64,000 nt of DNA from Erythrobasidium yunnanense (Eukaryota > Basidiomycota > Cystobasidiomycetes > Erythrobasidiales > Erythrobasidiaceae), in NCBI GenBank assembly GCA_001600175.1, contig BCJC01000007.1, positions 1,574,115 to 1,638,114 on the forward strand, read 5' to 3'. The position numbers were made by a program, and so were the translations under genes. The notes below the pieces were generated by a model. It was not told where the DNA came from. It worked only from the letters and a program-made list of their open reading frames with translations, and made no database searches. Shown piece by piece: positions 34,550-45,584 of the stretch; the stretch's first letter is position 1, and each line of letters begins with the position of its first letter.

Positions 34550-34586
34550 ATGGGTTCAACTCCCATGCAGGGCCCCAGCGGTTTAC

Positions 34587-34591
34587 TTTTT
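34587..34591 (+). terminator. Pol III terminator-like T run after tRNA copy B
   Basis: Five T residues 12 bases past the discriminator, the same arrangement as at copy A. This argues that a Pol III transcript is or was made. Confidence 0.6.
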
Positions 34592-34682
34592 GGCCTTTGG
34601 AGCCTCTTCCTGAGGGGAAGATGAAGCAGGAGTAGTGAGTAGAAACGAAGGACGATGCTTTCTTTTGATGCTTGTATCTTGA

Positions 34683-37588
34683 TTACTTTGTCCAAACTGC
34701 TGCAGCATATGAGCCCTGCCGTTTATGCTGCTTATCCCCACCGGTCAGCGTATCTAGCGCTTTCTGTCGTTCTTGTCTATCTTCATCCGAAATAAAAGCA
34801 GGACTCCTCCCAGAAGCTCGGGAGTACCAACTGCTTGTCCCAGATTGCCGAAGTTGCAGTGGTTTCAGGCGGCTCCCCTCTTTGCTGCTTCTCATTCTCC
34901 ATATATGCTGCCGAAGGAGGAGCTAAAGCTGATTTGTTGAAGATCGGAGGATTATACCAACCATGGCCGTAGATATCTGAGAACGTAGGACTTCTTGCTG
35001 AACCAGACTCTGATGCTTCCGGCTTGTTGTGCGCAGGCCAAGGGTTTGCATATGAGTACGGCGGCGGCGTAGGTATTCTAACCATTTCGATCTGATCATG
35101 TATGCTTGGCAGATCTTCCTTCTGTTTCTCCTTGTCTTGCTTGCCCAAGCGGAACAGACCCAGTAAGCCCTTCTTAAAGGAGAACTTGCTGGTCTTTTCC
35201 GCTCGTTTACGTTGGGCTCGGAGTCGCCAGAGCACAATCAGTAGCACTAGTAGACCGATGATGCCCAAGCTGACGAGAATATATCCCCAAATTGGAACCG
35301 TTTTTCCTTCCTCGTCTGAAGAAGGTAATGATGTCCTCGATTTGACACTGACCAGATCTTCGAGACATACACTCAAGCTGGTAGTCATTGCGCAGCTAGC
35401 AGGCACACAGCTGCCTTGCTGTAAGACCGTCCGAGCTGGACATGCCATGCATTGACTTGGTCCCGGTCCAGCACAGGAGGCACACGAAGCATCGCAAGCT
35501 TTGCACGAGCCGCTAGCAGCTTCAAAATATTGGTTTGACGAGCATGTAGACACGCAGCTCTTTGTAGCTGTCAAGACGGGTCGCGTCGTGGGGCAGCTTG
35601 TGCAGGAATCAAGCTTGTCGGAACAGGTTGCGCAGTCTGGATGACATGGACTGCAAGGCTGGGTGTCGTCGATGCGGAAGAAGCCAGATGGACATGTTGT
35701 TCCAGGTGTGCACCTGCCTCCGACTGCGATTTGACCAGCAGGACAGCTCGTGCAGAAGTCGGAGGAACCTTCGCATGTTGCACATGAGGAGGAGCAGGCT
35801 GAGCAGCTTGGAGTGTCTGAAGATGTAGCGAAGAAGCCAGTTGCACAGCTTGAGATGCATCTTCCGCTGACCAAGAATAGGCCACCGAGGCATCTTGAGC
35901 ACTGTATGCTGCTTCAACTATTGCTTGATGATGGCGACGAGTTGCTACCAGCGGTGCAGCCAGCGGGAAGAGCTGTAAGAAGCACTTCATTAGTCCCTTA
36001 TCTGCGGATGCTTAGGATGGGCCCTCACTGTCGCAGACTTTCTTCTCGTTGTTGAAGATGTATGCCAGAGCGTTGCTGCTGTTTATGATCGATCCATCGC
36101 AGACTCCCGTCGTCGCGTCAACCGCAACACAGCGACCCTGTAGCAGGCCTCTTCCACTCGAGCAGCTCAAGCACTGATCCACACCTGCTCCTCTACAAGT
36201 CTCGCAAGCTGCATTGCAAGGGCTGCATGTTTGGGCCGAAGAAAGGAAGGTCCCGTCCGCGCATGAGGTGAAAGTCGTCCCGTTCGAAGGAAGGAAGCGG
36301 GCTGCAATGCATTGTTGAGGATTATCGTTGGATGGACTTAGGCCGGGTGCGCAGGAGGAACAGGTGCCTGTGTTTGCTGCACAGGCGACACAGCCGGGCG
36401 CACAAGCTAATGAGAGCACGTTATTAGCCGTCGTTGATATGAGTCGTGTCGTGTTCACTCACTGACGCAGTCACCGGTACTGTCCTGATAGAAGCCCGTC
36501 TGGCATACACTGCACTTCTTCCCACCAGCAGCATCTCCCCAGCCAGGCGAGCATGTACATAATTCAGTGCCGCCCGCACATACTCCATTGACACAGTCAC
36601 AAGCGTCGGCCGCCGCTTCTAAAGCGGGCGATATGCAACGTCCAGAGCCTGCTATGCCTTCGTCACAGGTACTGCCATCGGAGCAGCTTGGACAGGACGT
36701 GCATTGGGGCCCGAAACGTCCTGGTTCGCACTGGTCTGTTTGGCAAGATATGTCAGCGAATGCAGGTGAAGGTGATGAGAAGCTGATGCTTACCGCAAGA
36801 AGCGCCTGTAAATCCTGCTGCACAAGTACATGTACTTTCAAGCGAACATACGCCTCCCGATGCGCAAGCCGGCGAGCACGTCGTGCCTTGTATATCCGAG
36901 ATCTCCCAATTCCCGTTTCTCAATTGCAGAGGTAGTTGACTGACATCTGCGCTTCCTGACCAGAGGACGACTCTCTGCATGCCATTTCCGGACGTAGGCA
37001 GGTTCGCTACTGCTCTTATATTCGATGAGAGCAAGAACGAGAGCGGCGTGAAAGAGGACGTAGCGTTCTGAACGAACGAATCATTGAATGATAATAAAGA
37101 AGTCGATCCAGCGAAGAAAGTGCTTGAATAGATAATCAAGCCAGAAGATTGGCTGATACTTGCAGCGACGCTGTTCACAGTGGATGGAGAAGAGCCACTT
37201 TGGGAAAGCTGGAAGCCTGGGTTGGTAGATGCGGAGACGGCCGTACTTGAGAAGAATGGGTCGAGAAGTGTCGAATTGGCGCCTGCGCTCGATCGGGTGG
37301 TGTATGTGCCGGGAAGGAGCAAGGCGGAAGAAGGTGTTGAAGAGTTGGGATTGCCAGTGATAGATATGCGTACGCCGGCTGTACAGTCATGAAGTCAGTA
37401 TCTGCATATGCGACATTGTAAAGCCTCGTACCTTTGGCAGAGACTTGGCCTCGAATACAGCCTATCGAGGGCGCGCACACCATGTCTGCAGTAGTAGAAG
37501 TACTGTTATTGGATTGTGCGAGCAGGCATTGTGCCTGCATTAATGCGAAGAGGACGAGATGCGAAGGCATCTTGGACCATTTGAGCAT
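34683..37588 (-). CDS. Cysteine-rich (furin/growth-factor-receptor-like) type I membrane protein
   Basis: The start at 37588 or the Met just inside it (MPSHLVLFALMQAQCLLAQS) gives a signal peptide. An extracellular region follows without obvious motif. Cys-rich modules then run over many exons: CSPACASGGVCSLESTCTC (EGF-like), CDCVNGVCAGGTELCTC, and repeated C-x2-C-x3-C furin-like units such as CSACSSSCATCEGSS and CSPCHPDCATCSDK. One membrane helix is present (WGYILVSLGIIGLLVLLIVLW, near 35230-35300). A cytoplasmic tail follows with basic and Pro-rich parts (RIPTPPPYSYANPWPAH). The architecture recalls a receptor or cell-surface sensor. The final residues are unclear: one frame ends at 34783, while the overlapping frame to 34683 (ISDEDRQERQKALD) looks coding, so a small unseen intron or frameshift is likely. 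Function unknown. Confidence 0.75.
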
Positions 37589-38089
37589 CTTGCTTTAAGC
37601 GCTGTAAAGGCGGTTCGCTAGATGCTATATCGGGTGTGAGGTGTTTGAAAGTGAGTGTGCGTCTCAGTCTCGATGAACAGAAGTCGATGCTATCGAGTAT
37701 GGATCAGGACACAGAACGAGCGAGCAGCCAGGCTCTTCCACAGGCTTGAGGGTTGTTTCGATGTTTGTAAAGAAGCGCCTTCATCGTGCGCTCGCTACGG
37801 CCTCTCAGCCTGCTCTTTGTCAGCGCCTCGCTTTTGTTTCGTCGACGCTTTGGCCTTCAGCGCAGACAGGACAGGACGTGAACGGTGACAGACAGGCCAT
37901 GGCAGAGATGGTCGATGGGCAGTGATGTTGCTGGCAAACGTCAACTCCCATGATGAGTGCAGAGTTGCTTTTTGATCTAGTTCGCGAGATGCGAAGCCGG
38001 GCCAACGAGCATACTGGACAATCACTTGCTGATCGGAGCATCTATATGAAAGATTACTATATACACTGTTATCATCTCTGGGAGCTTCT
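37589..38089. other. Intergenic region upstream of the cysteine-rich gene
   Basis: About 500 bases between its 5' end and the 3' end of the next minus-strand gene. Only short, unsupported frames are present. Confidence 0.4.
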
Positions 38090-39474
38090 CTACTGGCGCT
38101 TCTTTGCCTTACCTGCTGCGGCTGTAGATATGGGACGGCTGTCAGCTTGAATCTCTCCCATTATACTGAAAGGTATGCTACTTACTTTTTGGGACTGGAT
38201 CACGTCTACTAGCTCTGAGAGCCAGAAGAGCTATCATTGACAGCGCCAGTCCCAAGAAGAGGAAGATCTGCGAGATGGGGAGGATGATTTCGTCGTTACC
38301 GGTCAGGCCAGCAAGCCCCGCTCTAGCTTTCACGTCTTCCAGCGTCGCTTTGTACCATTCCACTTGCGTAGCTGCCTTCCTGTCTGCTTTGGGAATCGCA
38401 GATGTCGAGAGCTTGGCAGCGACGTGCGGTTCCACGACTTCTCTCCATAGCGCGACTTTCGTTGCGTTTCCACTTTCTATCCATTTGTTCTCCAGTTCCT
38501 CATATGCGTTCCACCAATGTTTATGCGTGGACGTGACTATATCATCTTCCTCAACAATTCTGCTCGTCCATGGTTTCTGGAGTATATAATGCAATATCTT
38601 CACGTTCCCATCTTTCCACAGATCAGAATGACAACCCCTCAATGTTTTCAGACCATTATAGATATAAGGCAATGGTTTCCAATCGGGATAGACGAGGGGT
38701 AGAAGATCTTGGTCGTAGAAGATCATATCGGGAACAGAGGGGTGCGTGTTCATGGTCTCGATTATGGAGGAGTATTGCGAGAGAGATGGTTCGAGGATCA
38801 CCGTACCGCTGTTGAGCAGATGATGGTTCTTGGGTGAGGAAGAAGTGATGGGCTCTGGCTCGCCGGTGAGCTTGTTGGCTGCTGTGAAGGCGCAATTTTC
38901 GGGTATCCTAAGATAAACACATATCAGTGTCTGCATAAGTGTTATTCAGGAGCCAACGCACCAGTCCTTAGGATAGTGGGCCAGCTTGCGCGGATTGCAC
39001 GTGCAGGCATGGCTCGCTGCTATATTGTTCTCTCCAATATCCAAAGTCATCATCTCATCGAAGTTTTGCAAAGCTACTTGATCGCTATCGAGCAGTACGA
39101 TTCTCTGCGACAAGTCCACAACAAAGTTAGCCTCTACTCCCTCGTCCTACAAGGACCGTTGGAAGCGCAAGCCGCACCTTGTATTCCGTAAAGCTCCACG
39201 GTGCCAATTTCTCCCAAGTTCCTTTAATCCTCTTCCCATTCCTCGGCGTTGGTTCTAGCTGCTGTACAATTTTGACAGGTATGCCCGCCGCCTCTAGCGT
39301 GTTCATGAATGGGATATCATCTTGCACTGGACCAGAGATCATCACTACGAGTTGGTATTTGGATAATTGCTTCTTGATGCTGTAATCTAGGACGAGTAGG
39401 CCGGCTAGATAGCCGCTGCGATTCGTGAGTAGCGTCGTCCAGATCTTGGACGGGTCGTAGGTTGCAGCAGCCAT
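38090..39474 (-). CDS. GT8-like (glycogenin-type) glycosyltransferase with C-terminal membrane anchor
   Basis: Start at 39474. The N-terminal exon reads WTTLLTNRSGYLAGLLVLDY, then YQLVVMISGPV and GIPVKIVQQLEP, matching the GT8 Rossmann half. The next exon holds the metal-binding DxD equivalent in RIVLLDSDQVALQNFDEM. Then come a Cys-containing segment (HACTCNPRK), HHLLNSGTVILEPS and FYDQDLLPLVYPDWKPLPYIYN, the typical GT8 acceptor side. After a spacer an ILPISQIFLFLGLALSMIALLAL helix anchors the C-terminus. A last small exon, reached through a donor GTAAGT, adds a basic tail ending in KKRQ (stop at 38090-38092). It probably transfers sugar from a nucleotide sugar at an endomembrane, but donor and acceptor are unknown. 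A C-terminal anchor is unusual for Golgi enzymes. Confidence 0.8.
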
Positions 39475-39867
39475 GGTTGTCGAACTGTGTGTGACGTGCT
39501 AGCTGTATACTGCCTATGGACCACTGTTGGCGAAAAGGAAAAAACGAGAAGCGATTGCGCTGATTGCGATTTCAAGAACCGCGGAGACGACCCAGCCCAC
39601 TTCGGGAAGACGGCGCACGTGGTCGGCGATAGCAGGGGGTCGAAGTCGCATCGTAGAGAAGCAGTGTAGATATCCTACTCGTATGTATGCTGGAGTCTTG
39701 GCTGGCCTCTTTGACGTTGAGTGTCGAGCGCGATAAGGAGGATCTCGACCGCGGGTTTGCTGACGGGCGTGTAGCGGAGTCGCAGTATTGTCTGATCGTA
39801 TATGAAAGTCTTGCATATTCATTGTGAGACGGCTGATGCGTGCTTTGCCCCAGTAAAATGTCGCCAT
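39475..39867. other. Intergenic region between GT8-like gene and DAD2
   Basis: About 390 bases. One minus-strand frame of 117 codons covers most of it but lacks family features, so I treat it as chance. The glycosyltransferase promoter should lie here. Confidence 0.35.
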
Positions 39868-40531
39868 CTACTCGTTATGCGAAGGATCGTCGCTGGCTTT
39901 GTTGGCATTTGAAGCAGCAGCAGCGGCAGCAGTAGCAGCTGTTGGGATGCGTACCAGTGTAGGTAGTTGGACATCTTGCTCTCCTCTAGCCTGTCTTGCA
40001 GCCATGCCATCTAGCACAGAGACACAGACAGAATCAGGTCAGATCAGAACAGAACAGTGCGTGATTGAGCAGTCCCAGCTGGAGCAGCAAAGTGCACCCA
40101 CCTATTGCTATGTGCGTTGCTCTGAAGACATTCTGCCAGTTCTCGAGGACCTTGGCCATGGCTTGGAACGCAGAGACACGAAGCAACTGTTAGGAATCCT
40201 GTCCAAGTCGCGCAAAAGGATCGTCCTTACCTATCCCCCCATCTTGAAGCAGGTTCATCTTCTCTGCCATCTCGTTGAGGTATGTATCGAGCTGTTGTGT
40301 CTGTCGTAGGATGTTGATGAATCCAGCTTGCTCCTCCTGCTTGTCTTTCAAGCGCTGCTGGGCGGGCGTGAGTTGTCCCAAATCTACATCGTTCTGATGC
40401 GCTGAATCTGATGCTGATACTGATATCGACGATGCTCTACCCATTCCTATTCTACTGACTCTCCCACTTGTCGCGGTTGTCGTTGCTGTTTGGCGCGTAG
40501 ATTGCGACTGCCTGCTGGAAGGACGTGACAT
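39868..40531 (-). CDS. DAD2: DASH/Dam1 complex subunit Dad2
   Basis: The first exon starts at 40531 (MSRPSSRQSQSTRQ) with a Ser/Thr-rich disordered lead. It reaches a helix LTPAQQRLKDKQEEQAGFIN followed by TQQLDTYLNEMAEKMNLLQDGG. The next exon gives AMAKVLENWQNVFRATHIA, the conserved Dad2 signature (NWxNVxRAI). The last exon adds RGEQDVQLPTLVRIP and an Ala-rich tail, with stop at 39868-39870. Dad2 is part of the ten-subunit DASH ring that couples kinetochores to microtubules, a fungus-specific complex. Two introns with normal borders are present. The start is the first Met. The gene is divergent from the REEP gene. Confidence 0.85.
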
Positions 40532-40802
40532 CGAATGCTGTCTCGTATCGTGTTGTTTGTAATGCTTGTAACTACTTTGATGTTGCTTTGTTCTGGGATT
40601 ATGTAGTTGCTGCGACTCTGCGTTTGGCTGATTCCCAAGCCGGCTAACCCTGGCTCACATCGAATCCAGCTACAAGACTTGGAACAGCGACATCGCACAT
40701 TGTCACAACACATCTGCTACATCCCATCTCATCTGACTCCCACCAGAAACGGTCAAGCTGCGACCGAGTTAGCGATAGCTCCACGCAGTCGCGGCCGCGA
40801 CC
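40532..40802. promoter_or_regulatory. Divergent promoter, DAD2 / REEP-like gene
   Basis: About 270 bases between divergent starts. A GCAGTCGCGGCCGCGACCAT segment (40787-40806), containing the palindrome GTCGCGGCCGCGAC, abuts the plus-strand ATG and is the only striking site. Confidence 0.4.
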
Positions 40803-42572
40803 ATGTTCTACCTGGCTTCAAAGCTCATCAGGCGAGGGGCACATACTAATACTTCTAATGATCCATCCTAATGACTGGCGATGTGGATTTGCAGCTCCAC
40901 CCTCGGCTTCCTCTTCCCGGCATATGCATCCTACAAGGCGATTCGCAACAACGACAGCCATGCTATAGAAGTATCATTGATGTACTGGGTAGTCATGGCT
41001 GGCCTGCACACTGTCGAGAATACAGTAGAGTGGGCTGTGAACTGGTTAGTTGGCAAACTTCCCTTTCTAGGTGATTGAACATGCGATCCCGTGACTGATA
41101 CTGATTACAGGTTCCCGTTCTACTACGAGATCAAGAGCATTCTCATCGTATGGCTTACTCTCCCCCAGATCCAGGCAAGTCGAACCTCTTCGTCATCTCC
41201 GGCTATACCGTCCCTAGGCACCCTGGCTCACAAAACGATTGTGTGGATATCCGCAGGGCTCCACCTTCGTCTATGTGACATACGTACACCCCTTCCTACT
41301 CTCTCATGAAGATGAGATCGACGCGACGTGGACAAAAGCCAAAGGACAGGCGAAAGCAGCTGGACTGGACTATATGAGACGCGCTTGGCTGGCTGTACGA
41401 GAGGCTGTGATGGGTGCTATACTGGCTGTGAGTCGCTCCACTGCATTGCTTCTCCTTACTGTACTTCGCTGATCAGGAAAGCACGTCAGCCCGACGACAG
41501 GCAGGCTGCTGCAGCACTCACTGGCAATGCTCCATCTCGACCGACAGGTGCACCAGCTCCTGCACACAAGACGGACAACGCAGCACCTGCTTCCCAGCAA
41601 CAGCCGCCTGCACAGCGTCCTGCGCCTACTTCTCCCTCCCAACAAGCCTGGGCGTTCGCAGGCAGTATGTTACGAAACTATGGTCCCGCAGCACTCGCCG
41701 CTGGCCATGCCGTCTTACATCCTCTCCAATCTCAATCCCAATCCCAATCTGGTGCTCATGCAAGTGGTGTGTCGAATGAAGATGCGAAGCGGAAGAAATA
41801 CGATGATCTAGCTGCGTCGGGAATCTCGAATAGGACTTATGCTCAAGAAATGCCTCGCGCTTCTGGAATCGCTGGAGAGGCTGGGAAGAGAGCTGTGTCT
41901 GCCGCTGCTGCTCTTATGGGCGGCAGCGCGGGGTCGGCAGCTGGACAAGCGAGTTCATCGTCTTATGCAGGCTATACACGCGCACAGCTTCGACAGCGAA
42001 GATTAGAGCTCGAAAGGGAATTAGCAAGCTTGGAAACTCCCATCGCATCACGTACAGTCTCGCACGTCTATAATGAGCAAGACGAAAGTCCTGCTGACGA
42101 TATGGACTCTCTTCGACCTTATCCACCCACGTTTTCTGCTTCAGCTGCTGTGCGATCAAGACATATCTCAGCGCCTACTCCACCTCGTTATCCCTCTGCT
42201 TCCTCTCCTGCTGCATCGCGTCCTTCTTCCTCGTCTTCCTTTAACAATCTCGCTGCGGGTAGTGGAGCGGCAGGTTCAGGTCTAGAAGCATCGCTCTACG
42301 AGCAGATCAGAAGAGAAGATATCGATAATGTACACTTGCCGAAAGACTGGGGTACACGCGCTCAGAAACAAGGTTGGAAAGGCGCGCCTCCTACACCTTC
42401 TTCGGGAACTTCCGCTTCTTCTGCTTCTTCTACTGCGACTGCTGCTGCTATGGACAACGAAGGGGAGCAGAGACCTGCGTTGCCGCCTAAACGATCTAGC
42501 TGGTTCTGGAATAGTGGCTCGACTGCCCAAGCTTCCGCTCCTGCTCCTGCTGGGCAGAAGAAGAAAGACTAG
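40803..42572 (+). CDS. REEP/HVA22 (TB2/DP1) family ER-shaping protein
   Basis: Exon 1 (40803-40831, MFYLASKLIS) is joined to STLGFLFPAYASYKAIRNND across a 63-nt intron that starts GC rather than GT (40832-40894). Then follow SLMYWVVMAGLHTVENTVEW, FPFYYEIKSILIVWLTLPQIQ and GSTFVYVTYVHPFL, the paired hairpins that wedge into the ER membrane. An amphipathic helix (EIDATWTKAKGQAKAAGLDY) completes the family core. A long Ala/Ser/Pro/Gln tail of about 300 residues is a feature of the REEP1-4/Rop1 side rather than short Yop1. It contains RAQLRQRRLELERELASLET, probably helical. It ends SSWFWNSGS and a basic KKKD. It likely shapes tubular ER and may link to microtubules. Confidence 0.88.
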
Positions 42573-42892
42573 CATGTCTCGCACAACTCCGTCACCTTCA
42601 AGCTAAGATTTCTGTATCTCTCCACTATCTGATTTTGCTTCTGTAGCTTTGCCCGCACTTTGTATAGCTCCCTTTGGCCTGTTCTCTCGCTCTTTCGATA
42701 TGTTGATTGTCACTTTTTCTGTGTTTGAGACTCATTCACTGTTGTAAGAATAGCTCATCTCTGACCTTGTAGCGACTGAAACCACTCTCTCGTGCTTTAG
42801 TGCCTTACCACCCGAATGCTTCTGTATGAAGGACGACCGAGCCTCTGCGATGGGAAGTCAGCTTTTAAATAGCTTCTCTCTGTATCGTGTAC
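42573..42892. other. Convergent 3' spacer
   Basis: About 320 bases between the REEP-like and ferric reductase 3' ends. One alternative splice from 42893 would extend the reductase by about 20 residues into it. Otherwise nothing is seen. Confidence 0.35.
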
Positions 42893-45033
42893 TCACGCCT
42901 TCGTGCTTTTCGCCCTACTAAGCTGAGCCACAGCTGCCCTTGACGACCTAATCAACGAGTTCGGTCCACAGACCGCTACATATACTCCTTTTCCCCTCCC
43001 CTCCCCCTTGCCTATCGTGATATTCGTCATCCTATCTAAGATCTGGAACAGATCCGGTCTGCCCGACCTGATCTCACATCCAGAAAACCCAATCGCGTGT
43101 CCTGTATATTGCGATAGATTGATCTGCACGCTTACGGGTAGAAAGACGTAGGATGCTTCTTGGACTAAGTGATCCAGAACGCTGGAGAAGGCGTCGGCGG
43201 AAGAGGGGTCTTTGACTATCCACACGAATTTGATGCGTTTGATGGACTGGGAAAGCTTGAGGTGGTAGGCGGTCTTGTAGGTGTACACTAGCTCTTCCAG
43301 GCAGGATAGCGTATATGTGATCCGGAGGAAAGATGACTTTAGCTACTTTGAGGAAGAAGAACTGAGGTGGGCGCGCTTACTCCGCTTCCTCCCGCGATGA
43401 AGACGAGCGTATCGAAGTCGGTCAGCACTGTCATCAATAGGTCAGTACTATAGCTATTAAGTCTATAAGCTGATTCGTACCATTGAGGGAGGCGCCGTAA
43501 GGACCTGAAATTCAATGTGCTCAGCCTGCTTATCTCACAATTCTTTACTAGATAACTCACCGTGTACCAGCACTGGAACTGTATATACCCTCTCCGCTCG
43601 ATCAAAGCACTCGCCCTGCGTATCATGCTTTTCTTCCGTACCAAAACTAGCTGGAGAGAGTGGCTCTGCCTTCTTGATGCTCTTCAACGAACGCGTCCAA
43701 TTCCCCACAGGCTTGATGTACAGAATGAGCTTGTTGCCGTTCTCCTGCGAAGTCCGGGCTATAGTGAAAGGGTGGCCTGCAGGTGGTCGATTGAGTATCA
43801 TACTAGCCAAGAGCGGGAGGAGCAGAAGTGACATACTGCTCAAAGCTTGTCGACCTCTTAGGACACGGATTCGGACATGCTGGCCAGCCCTCCAGCCTGT
43901 ACAGTTCGGCACTTCCAGCTTCGTAAGGCCTCCTCCGGGAAGAGATGAAATAGTAGCTCTTCTATATCTCGTCCGTAGAGCTCGTAGAAGATAGTCGATG
44001 CCCAGAAGAGAAGCTGCCGTGATGATCCAAGGCCGTGCATATGGTACGTGGAAGCTATACCAACTAAGCCTCAGCTTCTTCCGACCAGCAAGAAGAGGGC
44101 TGGCTCACCAAACAGCCACCATGAACGTCATATATCCCAAGATATGACAAAACATGAACAGCCGATACGCAAATCTTCTGACAAGTCTTGTGGAGGAGAA
44201 CCAGATGACCATCAAAGAGCTTATGCAGATCAAGCCGGTCTGGTAGCGCGTCTGAGAAAAGTCGAGAAGATGGAACTTGTGTGTTGTATATAGCATGAGT
44301 CCTGCGTGAAAGGCTGCTAGTAGGATGATGAGCCGGCCGAGGAAGCGGTGCAGGAAGTTGAGCTGTCATCGACGAGCGACTGCATCAGGGGTAAGATCAA
44401 GGTATATAAGCATTGTACTCACTTTTTCGTACGATTTGCCCAAAGCTGATAGTAGGCTGTTCTTGCTTCCAAGCAGGATCTGCAAAGGCAACAGGCATAC
44501 CCTGCTCTCCTGAAGATCAGCTACTATCGATGCCGAGATACCGCCGGAGGTGTACATACGCCAAATGTGCAGGTCTTTTGGCATCTTTCCTGTAATCGAA
44601 GTCCCATATCAAGATGACCAATATAATCGCTAGCAATATCAGCCCTACGAGTACTTGTCCGACTGTATAGCGAAAGAAACGAATGGGACGTTGGAGCGTC
44701 TTGTTGTAGATACCTCGGAAGTGTATCTCTAGGCGGCTGGGGTGGAAAGGGCGGGTGATTGTGCGCAGACTTGGTGAGGAAGATGGTTTGCGAAGACGCC
44801 AGCCTTGAGAAGAAGCGCTGGATACCAGGCTGGAAGTGATATGTCAGCGAAAGTCATGAAGACGGAGGATAAGGAACTTACAAGCGAACGATACGACCCG
44901 CATTGAGAAGCATGTATATCGCGCATGACGTCGAAAGGATAGCCAGGAGGAGAACAGGCCTTAAATCCGTAGCTGACTGCCTCTCCCTCGCTGAAGTAGT
45001 AGAAGGTTGGGCAAGTGGGCTTCGAGAAGCCAT
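42893..45033 (-). CDS. Ferric/cupric reductase (FRE family) transmembrane flavocytochrome
   Basis: Start at 45033 (MASRSPLAQPSTTSARERQ). The first membrane helix is LRPVLLLAILSTSCAIYMLL, and others include GQVLVGLILLAIILVILIW. A heme-binding helix is FLGRLIILLAAFHAGLMLY, then YRLFMFCHILGYMTFMVAVW with another His. The flavin motif HPFTIA follows a Trp-rich GRAGQHVRIRVLRG. The nucleotide motif is LVFIAGGSGVS, then VWIVKDPSSADAF and VAVCGPNSLI. It passes electrons from NADPH via FAD and two hemes to extracellular Fe(III)/Cu(II). The usual C-terminal FGW-type ending is not seen. The frame stops at 42893, or splices to a short different tail. At least eight introns are present. Which metal or acceptor it prefers is not predictable. 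Confidence 0.85.
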
Positions 45034-45584
45034 CTCATCATACACTTCGCCGTGTGTAAAGTCCAGAGGCCTGCGTCAGTCTCCCATAATCTGGTTGCAA
45101 TGCTGTTTGTGTAATGCTGTTTGGGCTTTTGTTCTCGAATTCCCTTGTTCATATTCCAGGATATCCGGCTCGAGCGCGGATAATGAGTAGCCAAAGTGTG
45201 CCCTACGTCAGTCCATCAGTGGTATGCACTCTCATTAGCTTCCTAGTGGAGAACAAGCCCATCATTCCTTCCACTTTGAGGGCCTCTGCGCTTCGAAGAA
45301 GAAGGTAGTCATTCTGCTGACTTTGCGCCGGCCAGATGTATGAAGTGAGCATTAGTAGGAGGAGGAGGAGGAGGAGGCGAAAAGGGGAAGACACAAGACT
45401 ATATACACTGTAGTGGGTGATGTCGAAATCGTAGAGCATCGAGAAGAACGAAATTCGTCACCTGAGTAGAAACTGTTGGCAGAACTTGCACGGAGAGTCC
45501 GTTTTCGTCCTTCTCTCCTTCAATCTTCAATCTTACCTCTTTCCCTCGTTTCATTCTTGCTCTTTCTTCATCTTTGAAATTGCT
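45034..45584. other. Intergenic region upstream of the ferric reductase
   Basis: About 550 bases containing the ferric reductase promoter. There is an (AGG)n-type microsatellite at about 45355-45377. A minus-strand frame opening MSNFKDEERARMKRGKE overlaps the stop of the upstream gene by ATGA but has no clear continuation. Nothing else is supported. Confidence 0.35.

Larger units (their letters stand above)
34382..34574 (+). tRNA. tRNA-Arg(CCG)-like gene, copy B, interrupted by two spliceosomal-looking introns
   Basis: Three exon pieces, 34382-34394, 34446-34494 and 34550-34574, match copy A almost base for base. The matching parts are acceptor GCCCTGC/GCAGGGC, GCC/GGC D-stem, CTGCT/GGCAG anticodon stem, loop CTCCGG plus intron plus A, variable AGATC and T-arm ATGGG-TTCAACT-CCCAT. 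The anticodon-loop intron here is 15 nt. The two extra insertions lie exactly between nucleotides 13/14 (start of the D loop) and 48/49 (start of the T stem). Excising them gives the same mature length as copy A. The B box is intact. The A box is split, although the exon-intron junction reads TGGCCAGTAAG, itself A-box-like. Whether it is transcribed and spliced cannot be told from sequence. It could be a pseudogene. Confidence 0.65.

Noticed and set aside
34382-34574. The idea that copy B is simply two unrelated tRNA fragments
   Set aside because: Three pieces occur in order and orientation with exact junctions and a terminator, and their junctions reproduce copy A without a missing or extra base.
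39514-39867. 117-codon minus-strand frame between the glycosyltransferase and DAD2
   Set aside because: No family signal, no intron structure, and it would fill the only promoter space available to the glycosyltransferase gene.
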